This document shows, piece after piece, positions 44,956 to 57,341 of a stretch of DNA of 64,000 bases; position 1 is the stretch's first letter, and every line of letters begins with the position of its first letter. A program made the translations under genes and the position numbers. The stretch covers positions 34,599,966 to 34,663,965 of the forward strand of contig JACGWO010000001.1 of NCBI GenBank assembly GCA_034509735.1, given 5' to 3'. This DNA is from Sesamum alatum (lineage: Eukaryota > Streptophyta > Magnoliopsida > Lamiales > Pedaliaceae). The notes beneath the pieces are model-generated. The model worked only from the letters and a program-made list of their open reading frames with translations, ran no database searches and had not been told where the DNA came from.

Positions 44956-45606
44956 TAGGATACTCCCTTTTCCAATGGCCCTCTTTACGGCAGTGAATGC
45001 TTACGTTCTTAGAAATCTATGAACTAGACTGCTTGAACCTTTTGCTCTTTGCTTTACCTCCACCTTATGTTGTAAAGGAACAGTACTGGAAGTGCTTAAT
45101 CGTTGATGTCACCTTACCCTTCTTCCTCTTTTGTCCGGCACCCTTGCCTTTCGCTTATAGAGGTTGAAGCCTCTCCTATAGTACCGACGGTGCAGATTTT
45201 TCAATCGTTGCCTCATACTAGACCAACATAATTACCAACATATGAAGATCTTTTCTAAGCTCATTCATGTTTGATAATTAATGGTCCGTCATCTTAGCTT
45301 AAAAAAATGCCTTCGCTGCATTATACCTTATATGCTAGTCCGGGACCATATAGACATGAATGCAAACGAAGCATAGTTGAGGCAACATCATTATATCCTA
45401 CTTGCCGGTGGTCGTCCTTCAACTTTTGAACGCCAAGTATTGCTTTAGTTGTCGACTTCTTTGGCAAGGGTTGAGGAACGTCCTCATCCGGTATGTAGGT
45501 TAAGGTTCTGAAATCTAAGACCATCTTAAGATTTCACAGTTAATTCATGTAGTTGGTTCCTATTTAATAAGCCTCTTAGTGATATGTTGGGTGGATACTT
45601 AGACAT
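44956..45606 (-). pseudogene. C1-c gag, heavily degraded
   Basis: The gag start is at 45606. A short frame contains TTKAILGVQKLKDDHRQVGY, matching C1-b. The knuckle is at 44960-45001 with SIHCRKEGHWKREY, showing the same Cys-to-Ser and Cys-to-Tyr losses as C1-b, and the same internal deletion of about 50 bp. It has a further deletion of more than 100 bp near 45287. Confidence 0.7.
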
Positions 45607-45823
45607 TCACAATATATAAAGCAGAAATTAATAACCAGAATGAAGTAATATTTTGGTTAGGACTCGGTCATTAGTCCTTAACCCCTCCCACTATTTCTAC
45701 GAAAACACGGCACTCTCAAACGCTGTTTTCGGGAAATGCTTTCCTAGTGGGCTCGGGATCCACAACGATCTCCCCCATACCTCGCTTTTACGATTCGCAT
45801 GGGAAACAACCTGTGGGAGGTAT
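45607..45823 (-). other. C1-c leader, gag-proximal part
   Basis: It matches 36830-37030 of C1-b until GTGGGAGGTAT, where the Tekay-like LTR begins. Confidence 0.75.
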
Positions 45824-47212
45824 TGTGACGCCCCCGAAATTTTTATATAGAATTATGAATTATTAGTACAAGAAAGTGGATATATGTTGTGTTGATTTAT
45901 ATAATAATTAAGGTTAATGAGATGACTAAAAAGAAGAAATAAATTATTATAGACGTATGAATATTTGTGTAATATGAATGTGGGAGTCAAAATTATACTT
46001 GTAAAGATGAGGGGGAATATATAAAGTTTTAATACCACACATGAAATAGTAGCATTTTATAATATATATACATGTATATGTATAGATTACTACACTTCAA
46101 GAGAAAAAATAAAAAGTAACCTTATCAGCATGTCTTTAATATAATATTTGTATTTATACACCTATATAGACCTACTTATGTGTACACCTACATATCTAGA
46201 CACATAACTAGACTTTTATATATATATATATATATATGTATAGATAAACATTAGTTGAGAAGCATATAGAAGGATATAGAATCAGGAAGAAACAACAAAA
46301 GAGAGAAGAGGGAGGCGGTGGAGAGGAAGAGAGAAGAAGAAGAAGCAAGAATTTGGGGATTCCTCCATATTCATCAATCTTAGAAAGATTCACACTGATT
46401 TGATAAGCATTTTCATCTCTAATTTTCTGAAATTTTGAGTTTGAGCTAAGATGAAGGCTGAAATCCAATAAAGGAATGAATTAAGTTAACATGCATGGTA
46501 ACAGAGTAAAATCTGTCCGAACAGTCAAGGTTTTTGGGGTAAATCGTGAGTTTTGTCGTTCCAAAATTTGGATCATGGTGTCTATGAAAATGTTAGTATG
46601 TCCTCTATAACGTTTCAGTTTTGAGAAGAAGCTAAATTCATCATTTTAATCAGTAAAAATAGGGAGACATTTTGTTGCCCGGTTTCTGCGGGAAATCAGA
46701 CAAGGTGTACTAAAAAGCTTATTACTTGAGACATAAAGGTTGAAATTGTGTAATTCTTATTTATAATGAAACTAGACATATATTATGTCATATTGTGAGA
46801 ATATCAAGACTTTTGAATGGCTTTGTGAATTGTTATAGAATTTTGAAGTAGTATAACCGAATCTGTGACTGTACGGAATAGATTGTATTAAAACTTGAAT
46901 AACTTATTATATACTAATCCAATTCGTATGATTCTTATTGGATATGAAACTAGAGACGAATAGGAATAACTGTAGTAAAATTCATACTGAAATCATCTAC
47001 ACGTTGGTCTGTAGAAAACTTGTAAGATAGGACAGAAGTGTTTGTCAGTTCTGTTTAGAAGAGATTGATTAATATAGACATAAGTATTCATCTTTTGATT
47101 TCCATTGCTGAATCTGTTTATATTAAATAAATATATTTGGAATATGATTAGGAGCTGGATCCATTGGGAAAAACTCACACACGAATTAAGTCCATCGACG
47201 ATCGGTACATTT

Positions 47213-47510
47213 TGTAAGTAGATGATTAGCACCATCTATATATGCTCGTTTTCATCTTGATGATACTTATATGTAAGTAGATGATTAGCACCATCTACAT
47301 ATGCTCGTTTTCATCCTGATGATACCTATATGTAAGTAGATGATTAGCACCATCTATATATGCTCATTTTCATGTTGATGATACCTATATGTAAGTAGAT
47401 GATTAGCACCGTCTATATATGCTCCTCTTCATTTTGATAATACCTATATGTAAGTAGATGATTAACACTGTCTATATATATGCTCCTCTTGATCATTGTG
47501 ATAATATTTA
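47213..47510. repeat. 59-bp tandem repeat, five units
   Basis: Units start at 47213, 47272, 47331, 47390 and 47449 with TGTAAGTAGATGATTAGCAC. Each can form TAGATG...CATCTA with an 8-base loop in the first three units; in later units the 3' arm is GTCTA. A weaker copy follows at about 47602. The same set is in the 3' LTR from 62572. Confidence 0.9.
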
Positions 47511-47923
47511 TATGTGAGTCTATGATTGAGCTTATAATAACCTATTAGGATGTTATAATTGATGGATTGGTTGGAGTTGAATGCTTAGTTCGTGGAAGCA
47601 AGGTAAGTAGACATTTAGAGTCATCTAAATGTGCTCCGTTTTATCTCTTGGCATTACCTTGATGTATGAATGGTGTTGGAGATGAATTACTATGATGGCA
47701 TGATTGATCTGATGCTTTATCACTAAATGATGATGTGGTGGAAATAAGTCGAGAAAGTGTATGTTCCATACTCTATGAGTTTTGTTGATGCTCGTAAATG
47801 AATTTGTGATGCTATGTTGTCGTGTGTGACTAGCTGCTTACAAGAACGGTGATATGGGGAAATGAGGGAGTTTTGGACACCGAGTATAAATATTATGTGC
47901 TACCCCTTGGTGATCTAAACGAG

Positions 47924-48058
47924 CCTGTGTGGCAACTCAGCCTGTGTGGCAAAACTAGCCTGTGTGGCACAACGAGCCTGTGTGGCAAAACGAGCCTGTG
48001 TGGCAAAACTAGCCTGTATGGCAAATCAGCCTGTGTGGCAAACTAGCCTGTGTGGCAT
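47924..48058. repeat. Minisatellite GCCTGTGTGGCAAAAC, eight units
   Basis: 17-19 bp units, mostly GCCTGTGTGGCAAAAC plus GA or TA. The 3' LTR has nine units (63281-63440) in a different order of variants. The peptide CGKTSLCGKTS read from it is a result of the repeat, not a gene. Confidence 0.9.
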
Positions 48059-48701
48059 ACCAAGGGGGATTCACTTAACGTAATGCAATGATTGGTGAGA
48101 TTGAGTTGATGGAGAAATACACTATATCACTTTCTTGTAAGCAGGCTAGGTATTAACATGTTTGAATATCTTTCTATGAGTTGCTTACTGATGAATAAAT
48201 TGGAAATGCTGGAATTGATATAATGATTATTTTATATATGATGTTCCAATGTTTGGTTCATATTAACCCAAATTACATGTATAGATTGTGTCGGTTGTCT
48301 ACTTATTGAGTTGCAGGCTCACTCCTCTGCAAACATTTTCAGGTGTAGATTCTTGTTGTGTTCGCTCTTGAGGACTAGATCAACATTGTACATTCCAAGT
48401 CAGGTCGGGCTAGTATGCGGAGTTCTCCTCACAAGTCAATAGGATAGAAGTCATAGATTTTGAGACTGCAATATACTAAAAGTGAAGATGGCTTGTGAAC
48501 ATGTTATAATAGTCTATACTGCCATATGTGAAAGAAATATGTATAAGTGTTGTAGATGAGAAACTACTTCTGTTGATTATGTTGATAGAATATGTTATAT
48601 AACCAACTATGAACTGGTTCATGTTTTATCAAAGTAATATTGTTAATGTATAACCGTTGAGCTGCAGAAAATCGTATTATTGTTCGGGGTGTGACATTTA
48701 G

Positions 48702-48713
48702 TGGTATCAGAGC
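48702..48713 (+). other. Tekay-like primer-binding site
   Basis: TGGTATCAGAGC, complementary to initiator tRNA-Met, five bases after the LTR end. Confidence 0.9.
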
Positions 48714-48899
48714 AGGGATTAGATTCCCTGGAATGATTGTGAAGAGTCATATTAGTGAAAAGATAAAATATATACCATAAGTCTGATTACATGTGTTTAT
48801 TTTATAGGTGAACACGCTACTGGCCCAAACGAGTCTTTAGAGTTTGCACATGAGAATATAGAATTGTTGCATTATATATGTGTATCTATGCCTATTAAG
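48714..48899 (+). other. Tekay leader; gag missing
   Basis: Only about 190 bp separate the PBS from protease-like sequence. No gag motif was seen. Confidence 0.6.
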
Positions 48900-49200
48900 G
48901 TTTGATTGGTTAATAAAGCAGTAAGATTTTGTCCACTAGTAGTGAATAGTGTTACACTACATGCGGATTTTGCTGTGATAAATTTTAGAGAGTTTAACAT
49001 TATTTTGTGAATGCATTGGTTATCTCATTGTCATGTTATTGTGTCGACCATCAAATGAAAAAAAAACATGATTGTAGAAGTCAATAGAAAGACGGTGATG
49101 TTAGGAGACAGAAAAGTCATACCGCAGTTGTTTAATATCTGTTGTGACGACCTTTGATTTAGTTTAAGAAGGATGTAAATTATATTTAGCTGGCATACAT
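48900..49200 (+). pseudogene. Tekay protease remnant
   Basis: The C-terminal part of a gypsy-type protease: HADFAVINFREFNIIL followed by MHWLSHCHVIV (compare the usual I-L-G-M-D-W-L block), with a stop at the Gly position. The active-site part is not seen. Confidence 0.65.
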
Positions 49201-49208
49201 GATATTAC

Positions 49209-50278
49209 GATGGTGAGTGTGGGGGGTATTAGATGTTAAGGCACTGGGAGAATTCCCTGATATTTTTCCTGAAGAATTACCTCGATTACCAACTCATCGA
49301 GAAGTAGATTTTGAAATAGAAACTACTCCTAGGGCAGCACCTATTTCAATTGCACCATATAGAATGGCTCCGTTATAACTGAAGGAACTAAAGAAACAAC
49401 TAGAAGAATTGTTAGATAAGGGGTTTATACGACCAAGTATCTCGCCTTGGGGAGCACCAGTGTTGTTTGTAAAGAAGAAAGATGGCAGTATGCGACTATG
49501 TGTTGGTTATAGGCTATTGGACCAGATTACATCAAGAATAAATATCTATTATCAAGAATTGATGATTTACTACACTATTAAAAAGGAGCCACAATCTTTT
49601 CAAATATCAACCTGAGGTCTGATTATTGGCAATTGAGGATAGACCACATTCATGGTTTAGACGAATCGAATATTTGAACAGTACTTAAGTGATTTTGTGA
49701 TAGTCTGTATTGATGGTGTCTTATTGTATTCGAGGAATAGATAGGAGCATGACGAACATCTAAAATATTGTTGCAGATCTTGGAGAGAAGGAGTTGTACG
49801 CTAAGCTAAGTAAGTGTGATATTCTGATGAATCAGTTAATTTTCCTAGGACATATGATATTTTGAGATAGTGTTATGTTTGATCCTGTAGATAAAGGCTA
49901 TTACGAAATGAGGCATATTAAAGAATGCAATGGAAGCTCGGAGTTTCTTAGGGTAGTGGGTATAATAAGAGAGTTGTTGAGGGATTCTCTACAGTTGTTG
50001 GCCCTTGGACAAAGTTATTAAGGAAGGTAGATAGTTTTTCACTGGATTGAGCCATGTCAAGAAAGCTATGATAAGTTAAGGAAAATATTATCATCAACTT
50101 CAATTTTAGTTTTAACATCGGTAGTGGTGGATACATGGTGTATATAGATGCATCAAAATAAGGTTTAGGGTGTATGTTAATGAAAAACAGAAAGGTGATA
50201 GCTTATGCATTTTGCCGTTAAGGACCTAAGAGTTAAATAATACCGCGCATGATATGGAGTTAGCAACAATGACAAGTG
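49209..50278 (+). pseudogene. Tekay reverse transcriptase and RNase H start
   Basis: GEFPDIFPEELPRLPTHREV, then [20 protein letters not shown] at about 49439-49500 in an open frame from 49409 to 49615. IDGVLLYSR near 49710 is the catalytic region, where one Asp of the usual I-D-D is Gly. Later fragments include KVIAYAF and HDMELATM, the linker into RNase H. Many stops are present. The reading is cut at 50278 by C1-a and continues after 59806 with LRFGGTIG. Confidence 0.85.
50274..50278. repeat. C1-a TSD AAGTG
   Basis: AAGTG here and at 59802-59806, directly outside the LTR ends of C1-a. Confidence 0.9.
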
Positions 50279-52477
50279 TGAAAGAATCGGTACGGCCGGG
50301 AACGCGGCGGAAGCGTAAAATAAAAGAAATTCAAAACGATTTCAAAGGGGTGTTCCCTTTAAATTCCCGGGCATTCAGTGTATTCAAAAGCATAATAACA
50401 TACATAAAAATATGCATGAACATGTGGCTAGAGGAGGAAACAAAAAGGTACAATAATTTAAATAGAAACATACCTTTTTCGTTTCACATATACAACGGCA
50501 ACAAGCTTTGATTCTCTTTTCGTTCCTTTTTCGTTCACCTTAGGATTCAAATTAGAACCCCTCTAATTTGTCCACACCACAACAATGGAAGTAAATCTAG
50601 ATCTACTGCTAGGTAGAAGCTAGACCAAGGAAGAAACGAAAAACGTATTACACTATTGATTAGTGTATACGTATTTCTCATGTTCTCATTTTGAATCCAA
50701 TTCAAAGAGAACTCAAAAGAAGGAGAAAAGGCTGGAAATTTTCGTGGCTTGTGTGCTAGGGAGTGCAAGTTAGGAAGATGAAAAGTGTATACATGTGTTG
50801 TGTAGTTGTAGGTAGTTTCCAAAACCACCTACACACTAATGCACAACTTATGCTCAACCTCCAACCATGTTAGCACAATATGTGGACCACCTAGCCATCA
50901 TAGCAAGCCACATCATTGGTTACATGGAGCCACATCATTGCTTACATGGAGGACTTTCAACTCCTCTTAAACTTGCATCAAACCTTTGAGCTTTGATTTC
51001 AAGTCATGGACCGGTTTTGACCGGTCTTGATTTAATCAAATTAAATCAAGTGATCCATGGGTTTTAAATTAATCCAATTAATTTTAAACCTTATTGAAAT
51101 CCAAAAGTTCATTTAATCCAATTAAATAAACATAAGCTCAAACACTAATTAGTTGATCCAATCAATTAATTAAACGAAACCCAATAAATTAATCCAATTA
51201 ATTTAAAGGTATTGAGCCCAAAATTAATTAATCCAATTAATTAATTCTTGGGTCATCCATCCAATGGATTTTTCCAATAAATGATCCCATCATTTATATT
51301 CTCCTTGAATTAATTTAATCCAATTAAATTAATTCACTTCTTCCAGAATTAATTCCAAATTAATTCCACTACTTCCATAGTGATTTGTGTGTGACTCTTT
51401 AGGTTCACTCTCAGCTAGACTTGGGCTTGTGTCCAACACAATTGATTAATTAAATCTAATTTAATTAATTATTTCTGATTAACCATTAATCAGAAATGCC
51501 CGTTACCATGGGTGGCCGTCTAGCAACGGTCCATGGCACTAGAGACTAGGTGAATGTTGGCGTGAACATTTAGGCTCCGAATTCCATACGGGTACAGTCC
51601 TTTGTCAACCATCTCCCGGCCTTAGTCTAGGGCATGGAATTGGGTGTCGGTTCCCATCCTGGACTAGGCAACTATGCTACAAACTCGAGACGCGTTTACT
51701 CTATTGATCGACGTAGGGAACCATTCCCTACTCGACCAATCGCTACGGCCGTAGACTTAATGAGTCAAAACCATCTCAGAGCGCATAGAAGACATAGCTG
51801 TCAAATACTGACAGGGGACAGATTCTATCTTGGAATCCACCGTCCTCACTACATACTCCGACTGCCCTGGACAAGGCTTATAATGACCATATCAAAGACA
51901 TGGTCACCTCTCGCCAAATCCAAGATACAACCTTCATATGCAAGCGACTGCCATGATTCCTCAAGTCCGAGGACTAATCCCGTACTATCGGAACCGAGAA
52001 TTCCAGTCATACCGACCAAGCCTCCAAGGCTTCCATATGACGATTCTCGCGAGTCAGTTCAGTCAATCGACTACTTTGCCAACTAACCCACTAAAATTGC
52101 ATAGACGACCCATGTTTGGCACCGATGAAACTCGGCACTCACCCAGTGAATGCAATACTTAGTGCAAGTCTCTATAGGACACTCGAGGCCCAGTCTTGAG
52201 GTCCTGGACTTGGAACGTTTCAGACCGACCCTCAAGGAGTTGGTTTCATAGCCGCCAACCTATGCGCAACTCAACTCAATGGGTTTTACCAATCGGTCTG
52301 TGGGCATTTGTTGTGACATTGAAACACCATTCAAATGTAAGTAGTAAGCACAACAAACACATTTTGCCAATGATGAGTACTTACTTTATCCATCAGTATA
52401 ATATTACTTTGATAAAGATCGACGAATAGTTCCCAGAACAACCAATCCAATTGACTTTCTGGTCACTTATTCTAACA
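50279..52477 (-). repeat. C1-a 3' LTR
   Basis: It runs from TGAAAGAATCGGTACGG to CTTATTCTAACA. The dyad core is at 51506-51536. The 150-codon frame at 51634-52086 is repeated in the other LTR at 58958-59410 and, partly, in the solo LTR near 14610. It is LTR sequence with no sign of being coding. Confidence 0.92.
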
Positions 52478-52489
52478 ATCTCCCACTTG
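52478..52489 (-). other. C1-a polypurine tract
   Basis: AAGTGGGAGAT on the minus strand, next to the LTR start. Confidence 0.8.
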
Positions 52490-54687
52490 ACCACAAAGCA
52501 AATTACCCATGTTGCTCAGAGCCTTCTGAGCATGAGCAATCTAAGATACCGGCTCGGTCTCGTGGGTCTACTATATTTCTCTGCCGAAGTGACACGGTCC
52601 AACCGTGTCAACGCTTCCTACCATTGCTGCCTGCAAATGGTGATTGTCTAAGAATTTTCCGTGGATCTGTGATGAGATCTCGTGCCCAAAAGCTTTTTTT
52701 TTTTTTTTTCAAAGCCTAGTTGTTGGCCTCCAAGGCAACTACTGGCTCGGCCGTGCTAGGCACCACATCCATCCTATGGATGCGGTTTTCAATCCAAACC
52801 ACTTTCCAGAAACGACTTCCAAAGTCGCCATACATTCGACTTTCATAATGACATGTCATGGTATCCTGCTTGAAACCTTTCCAAGCTACCACACTCACCA
52901 TTAAGTCCAAATGTATATACATATTGAGACTAAACATTATTCAAATGATTCTGGAAGCTAGTATCGCTATAGCCTTCTGGAATCAACCCTCCACAAAATG
53001 TGCATCAAGAACACTTCTTTAATCCTTATTCAGGTATTAAAGATATTCTCAACAGTTGTCTACTGCCTTCTCGGCACAAGCCTAATAACCATTGTTATGC
53101 ACAAAGCATACACAACATCAGGCCCAATGCACAAACAACATTCATGCTGCCTAAAGCAAAGACGTAGGGGATGTCAAACATCTGAGCTTTCTCATCAGTC
53201 TAGCGTGACTGATTCTTGAACAGCTTAACCCTGTATAAAGGAATCCAATTCCTATCATGGAGAATTGCGTGAACAACGCTCGTGTTTTAGTATTTTCTAA
53301 CATCTTAAATTCATTCCAAATGAATAAGACGTTACACACTAAACACTTGGAATAAAACTATCCTCCCACTGACCCTAAAGCCTGTTACTAATCGATTCAT
53401 ACTCCGTATGAACTCGTCAAAACGAATATTCCAGTTATAAAAAAATTTCAAACCCAGTTTGAATTTTCATGATGGATCCAATAGCTCTAAGCCATTGATC
53501 CAAACCCGATGTCCAACATCGCTTCTCCTTGTATCTTTTGGATGATAATCCAATTGACCGAACAGTCCCAGAAACCTTTACCTCTCAAGTAACTAAGGTA
53601 TTCAGGTTCTCCCTAGGAGGACTGGAATATAGTCAGTGGAATAATATAATTACAAATGATGTTTGCATTATTCTGCATTAAGCCTGCACAAATCAGACAC
53701 CTAGTCTGTTTTGTCTCCCACTAGTCCCTTGACGTATGTGGGACCATCCCATGTACTCAAGAACTTTGTAGGATGCAGGCTTGCCAAACCATAACCTATA
53801 TGCCAACTAGATCATGACTATTAGAAAATGCCATGTTTCTCAACCTAGCAACCTTTCAAGCCCATGTCTAGAAGGTTTAAGGTAATCCAGTGAAACCCCG
53901 ATCGAACCAAGTCTAACAAGGTTCGATTTCTCCCTTATCAGAGACCGTTCAACCATGGTCCTTACAGGAAGAATTCCACTGAGTGAGAATTCCATTCTCA
54001 TCTGGATATTCAAGAACTCCTACTAAATACACTCCCCTTCGATCTAATCGAGAGGTTTAATTTTGCAATCAACTTGGTTCACCACTCCAAGTCTAATTCC
54101 CCGAACCTATCCAAGGTCCTTAGACATGTGAACCCTCTTCTGGTGCTGTGTACTCAGTAACCTACGAATGTCTAAATGGATCCAATCCGATAGACTTTTG
54201 GCAAGCCCACTTTGTCTAACAAAGAAGCCTTACAGTCTTTCCATCTCATAGAGGACTTGTAAGCTAGTCGACTCAAATTGTCTATCGCTAGACTCTTTGA
54301 ATCTTCCAACTTCCTCGTCCTTAACTAAAGGAAAAACCATCCTAGCTTATGGATGCCAAATTCGTAAGTTTATCTTGATTATCCATTTTAATCATTTGAT
54401 TTGAGTACTCATAATCCATTTATGGGATAATGTTTAAGGATAATTATGTATCCCACCTAGCAGACAAGAATAGTCATTCTTTGTCAAATAAAGTAATTTT
54501 ATTGATCAAATGTATGTAATTAAAATCTGTCCAACAGTATATAAAAACATACTTCGATCATGCCAGGTTACATATTTCCTTTCAAACTCTATCCTAACAT
54601 GATCACTGCTATGCTATGCCTAACTAGTCCCTAGTCTTTGCAGCAATGGCCCTGCCATCGCTAAGCCTTAGGACCTGTCTAGGCTTT
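52490..54687 (-). other. C1-a non-coding region between gag and 3' LTR
   Basis: About 2.2 kb collinear with the same region of C1-b and C1-c (shared blocks include CACTAGTCCCTTGACGTATG near 53717). The parts I translated on the minus strand have stops in all frames and no pol motif. One hairpin unit is kept (53189-53218). A T-run lies at 52695-52710. Confidence 0.7.
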
Positions 54688-55612
54688 CTACTCATAACCA
54701 TCTGTAAACCATTCGCAGATTATGATTAACTGGTATCCAATACCAAAGAGTAGAACAATAATCATGTTGGTACTCAATTCAAATGTACCTTCATTGGAGA
54801 GGAGCTTGGGACACTCCCTCTTCCAATGTCCCTTTTTTGCAGTAGTTAATGCACACATCGTTTGGAATCTATGACTTTGACTGCCGAACCCTCTTCCTCT
54901 TTCCTTTACCTCCGCCAAGCGGTGTAACAGGATCACTCGAAGTGCTAGCAGCGGCTGATGTTGTCTTAGCTTTCTTCCTCTTCCAGCGTCCGACACCCTT
55001 GCCTTTCGCTTCTGAGGTCAAAGACTCTCCCACTAGTACCGCTGGCGCAGATTTTTCAATTATTGCCTCGTACCGGACCAACATATTTATCAAGTCATCA
55101 ATAAATTGGTCGAAGGAGGTAGAAACAGACTGAAGGATCACATCGATGTACGTCTCTTTTTCAAGACTAGCTTGGAGGTCTTTGAGCATTTCCACAAGGG
55201 ATAGCATCATCACTCCATGCTCTCGTACAGACGACCCTTTTATCATCTTAGCTCCGAAGAATGCCTTCGTTGCAGCGTATCTAACTTGCTGGTCCGAGAC
55301 CGCATAGATATCTTGCAAATGAAGCATAATTGAGCCAACATCATCTAGCCTATCGTACTGCTACTGGATCTCGTTAGTCATCGAGGCCAGTACGATGCTG
55401 CGGACCTACCGATGGTCAACATGCATCTTCTCGAACGCCAAGCGTTCTTGAGGCATTAACCCATCCGGCAAGGCCTGAGGAAGATCCTTATCCAGAATGT
55501 AAGTCTGGTTCTCGAAATCTAAGACTATCTTAAGATTTCACAGCCAGTCGTTGTAGTTTGTTCCATTAAACAGATTAGCCTCTAGTATTGGCGTTAGTGG
55601 ATTCTTAGACAT
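54688..55612 (-). pseudogene. C1-a copia-type gag
   Basis: The frame starts at 55612 with MSKNPLTPILEANLFNGTNY, the usual N-terminus of a copia gag (UBN2-like). It is stopped by a TGA after DWL. A 152-codon open part (55327-54869) includes YAATKAFFGAKM and MLRDL-like helices (MLKDLQASLEKETYID), then a basic Lys/Arg region. The CCHC knuckle follows at 54811-54853 with CINYC and, in another frame, GHWKRECPKLL. No protease follows. The product would be the capsid protein; here it needs frame repair at several places and is not functional. Confidence 0.8.
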
Positions 55613-55978
55613 ATACATTCAAAATGTAAACAGAAAAAACATTAAGTAGATTATAGTAATACTATGTTCAAGTTAAGACTTGGTCTTTAGTCATTAACCC
55701 CTCCCACTATTTTTGCGAAAGCCCATCACTCTCAAATGAGGTTTCGGGAAATCATTTCCTAGTGGGCTTGAGGTCCACAAACGCAATTCTCCATGCCCCG
55801 CTTTTACGATTCACACGGAAAAAGGCTTTGTGGGAGGTAACCTATACCATTCTCATCCAATGAGATCCCCAAGTTATTTTGCCTCGCCTCTTCACATGAT
55901 CCCGAGGACTCCAAGCGAATCATGTTACTCAGCGTTAGGCCCGACCCGTCAACCAAATGAATATCTCAACTATCGCCC

Positions 55979-56078
55979 CCCACGACTCGTGAGACAGGGA
56001 AATAGGAGCATATTCCTTTGTTCATAACAATAGCACAGCTTTCTTCCATCCCAAACGTGCCACGAATCGTGAGACCAC
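55979..56078 (-). repeat. Paired palindromes in C1-a leader
   Basis: CCCACGACTCGTGAGACAGG (55979-55998) and GCCACGAATCGTGAGACCACG-like sequence ending at 56078. The second has an A in place of C in the centre (CACGAATCGTG). Confidence 0.7.
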
Positions 56079-56623
56079 GAATGGGTGAAAGTAGCTTCCT
56101 CACTACATTGCTATGGATGGAAGGCTTGGATTTAAATCAAACCATTTGACTTTTTAATCCATTAATGGGCCTAATATTTACTTGGACCATCCAAGTGAGA
56201 GTTAAGTTTATTAGTGACCGAGACCTCATCATTAAGAAAGTTTTGCATGCTCCAGTTTTAACATTGAATATAAAGGATGCATTCAAAACACATCATACAT
56301 CAAATATTAAAACATACACCACATGCAAAATAAGCCTAGCACGCCCCTGTTGGATAGTCACAAGCCCAATCCTATGTGATCCACTGAGCCCGCTGTGGAT
56401 CTGTGGTCAATCTAGGGTGGCCTACACTATTACAAAATTATAACCCATTATCATTCTAATGGGCCTTGTAACGCCTCTTCATTCTTTTGGACTCTCCATC
56501 GTGGGCTCCGTCCAATGGGCCTCTTCTTGGGCCTCCATCACCATGGAAATGCTTCCTTACAATTTATTACAAAAAATAAATCCTCACCAACCTAACTACA
56601 CTCATTACAACTTAAATAAGAAA

Positions 56624-56642
56624 CCCCAATCAGAAGTTGGGG
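56624..56642 (-). other. Conserved leader hairpin CCCCAA/TTGGGG in C1-a
   Basis: A perfect 6-bp stem with a 7-base loop. Confidence 0.55.
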
Positions 56643-57147
56643 GGAGTACAAAAGGAGGAAGAAAGCAAGCCTTATTATTTCAAGGCTAAAAACGAGAGAG
56701 AGAAAGAGAATAATAAAACAAAGAGGCACGCAGGCCTCACCCAACAAAAATTAAACCATACATAAGGGCCATGGGCTTTGTGATCATCCCCATTGTTTAT
56801 CCAATAAACAATTAATACACATTTATATCAAATATAAATATGCCCATTAAATAAATACATCCAATGCATTTATAAAAATGATACCACATATCATAAACAA
56901 CAACATAATTATATGCAGAAATATATATATCAATAATGCAATTAAAAATGGATATCATGTATCATACATCCAATGTACCAAAAAAAATATTTTTTTGTTT
57001 GGAAACCATTTCCAAATTAATCTAAGGAACAATTAAATTTTAGAAAAATCCAATTTAACTAAAATTAAAATTAGCCAAAATTAATCATTTCAGAAAATAT
57101 GCAGAAATGTGGAAAATCTAATTTTCCGGGTAAAAATAGCAAAAAAA

Positions 57148-57341
57148 CGGCCAAGCCGTTCGAAACCGGCCGGCCGGCAACACTGCCGGCCGCGCGCGCG
57201 CACGCACAGCCGCTGGCGCACGCCCCGCGCGCAGCGCCAGCAAGCGCACGGCGCGCGCGCCCTGGCACTGTGCGCACAGCAAGCGCACGGCGCGCGCGCG
57301 CGCTGGCACTGTGCGACCGGCAGCTGCTGTCGGCTGCACTG
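57148..57341 (-). repeat. GC-rich leader island of C1-a with tandem duplication
   Basis: About 190 bp, nearly all G and C, ending about 240 nt from the PBS. It has nested CCGGCCGG palindromes and a direct duplication of about 37 bp (57239-57274 and 57278-57315, beginning AGCAAGCGCACGGCGCGCG). The Ala/Arg-rich frames here are due to composition. Confidence 0.85.

Larger units (their letters stand above)
27964..45823 (-). mobile_element. C1-c: C1 element with nested insertions, minus strand
   Basis: The 3' LTR is in three parts, 27964-28083, 30454-31354 and 41477-42612, split by a solo LTR and by the complete element C1-b. The interior is 42613-45823: polypurine end, about 2.3 kb of non-coding DNA, gag remnant and the first part of the leader. 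It is cut at 45824 by the Tekay-like element, so the remaining leader, PBS and 5' LTR should lie right of the window. The left LTR terminus is degraded (TGAAATTTTATG instead of TGAAAGAAATCGG), so 27964 is approximate. Confidence 0.8.
45824..48696 (+). repeat. Tekay-like 5' LTR (2873 bp)
   Basis: It starts TGTGACGCCC and ends GGGGTGTGACA. It contains a TA microsatellite (46217-46236), five 59-bp tandem units and an array of 17-19 bp units. It has about 64 bp (near 47015-47078) that the 3' LTR lacks. Confidence 0.9.

Noticed and set aside
47213..47510. CRISPR-like regular array
   Set aside because: The units are adjacent tandem repeats with no unique spacers, in a plant LTR.
47849..48046. Cys/Gly repeat peptide (CGKTSLCGKTS)
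   Set aside because: It is the translation of the minisatellite. It has no separate start context and the repeat number changes between LTRs.
48702..48713. tRNA gene suggested by tRNA-like sequence
   Set aside because: Only the 12-18 bases complementary to a tRNA 3' end are present, next to an LTR. These are primer-binding sites. No tRNA cloverleaf was seen anywhere.
51634..52086. 150-codon frame, repeated at 58958-59410
   Set aside because: It is identical because it lies in the two LTRs of C1-a. Related LTRs have it broken, and it is on the strand opposite to the element's transcription.
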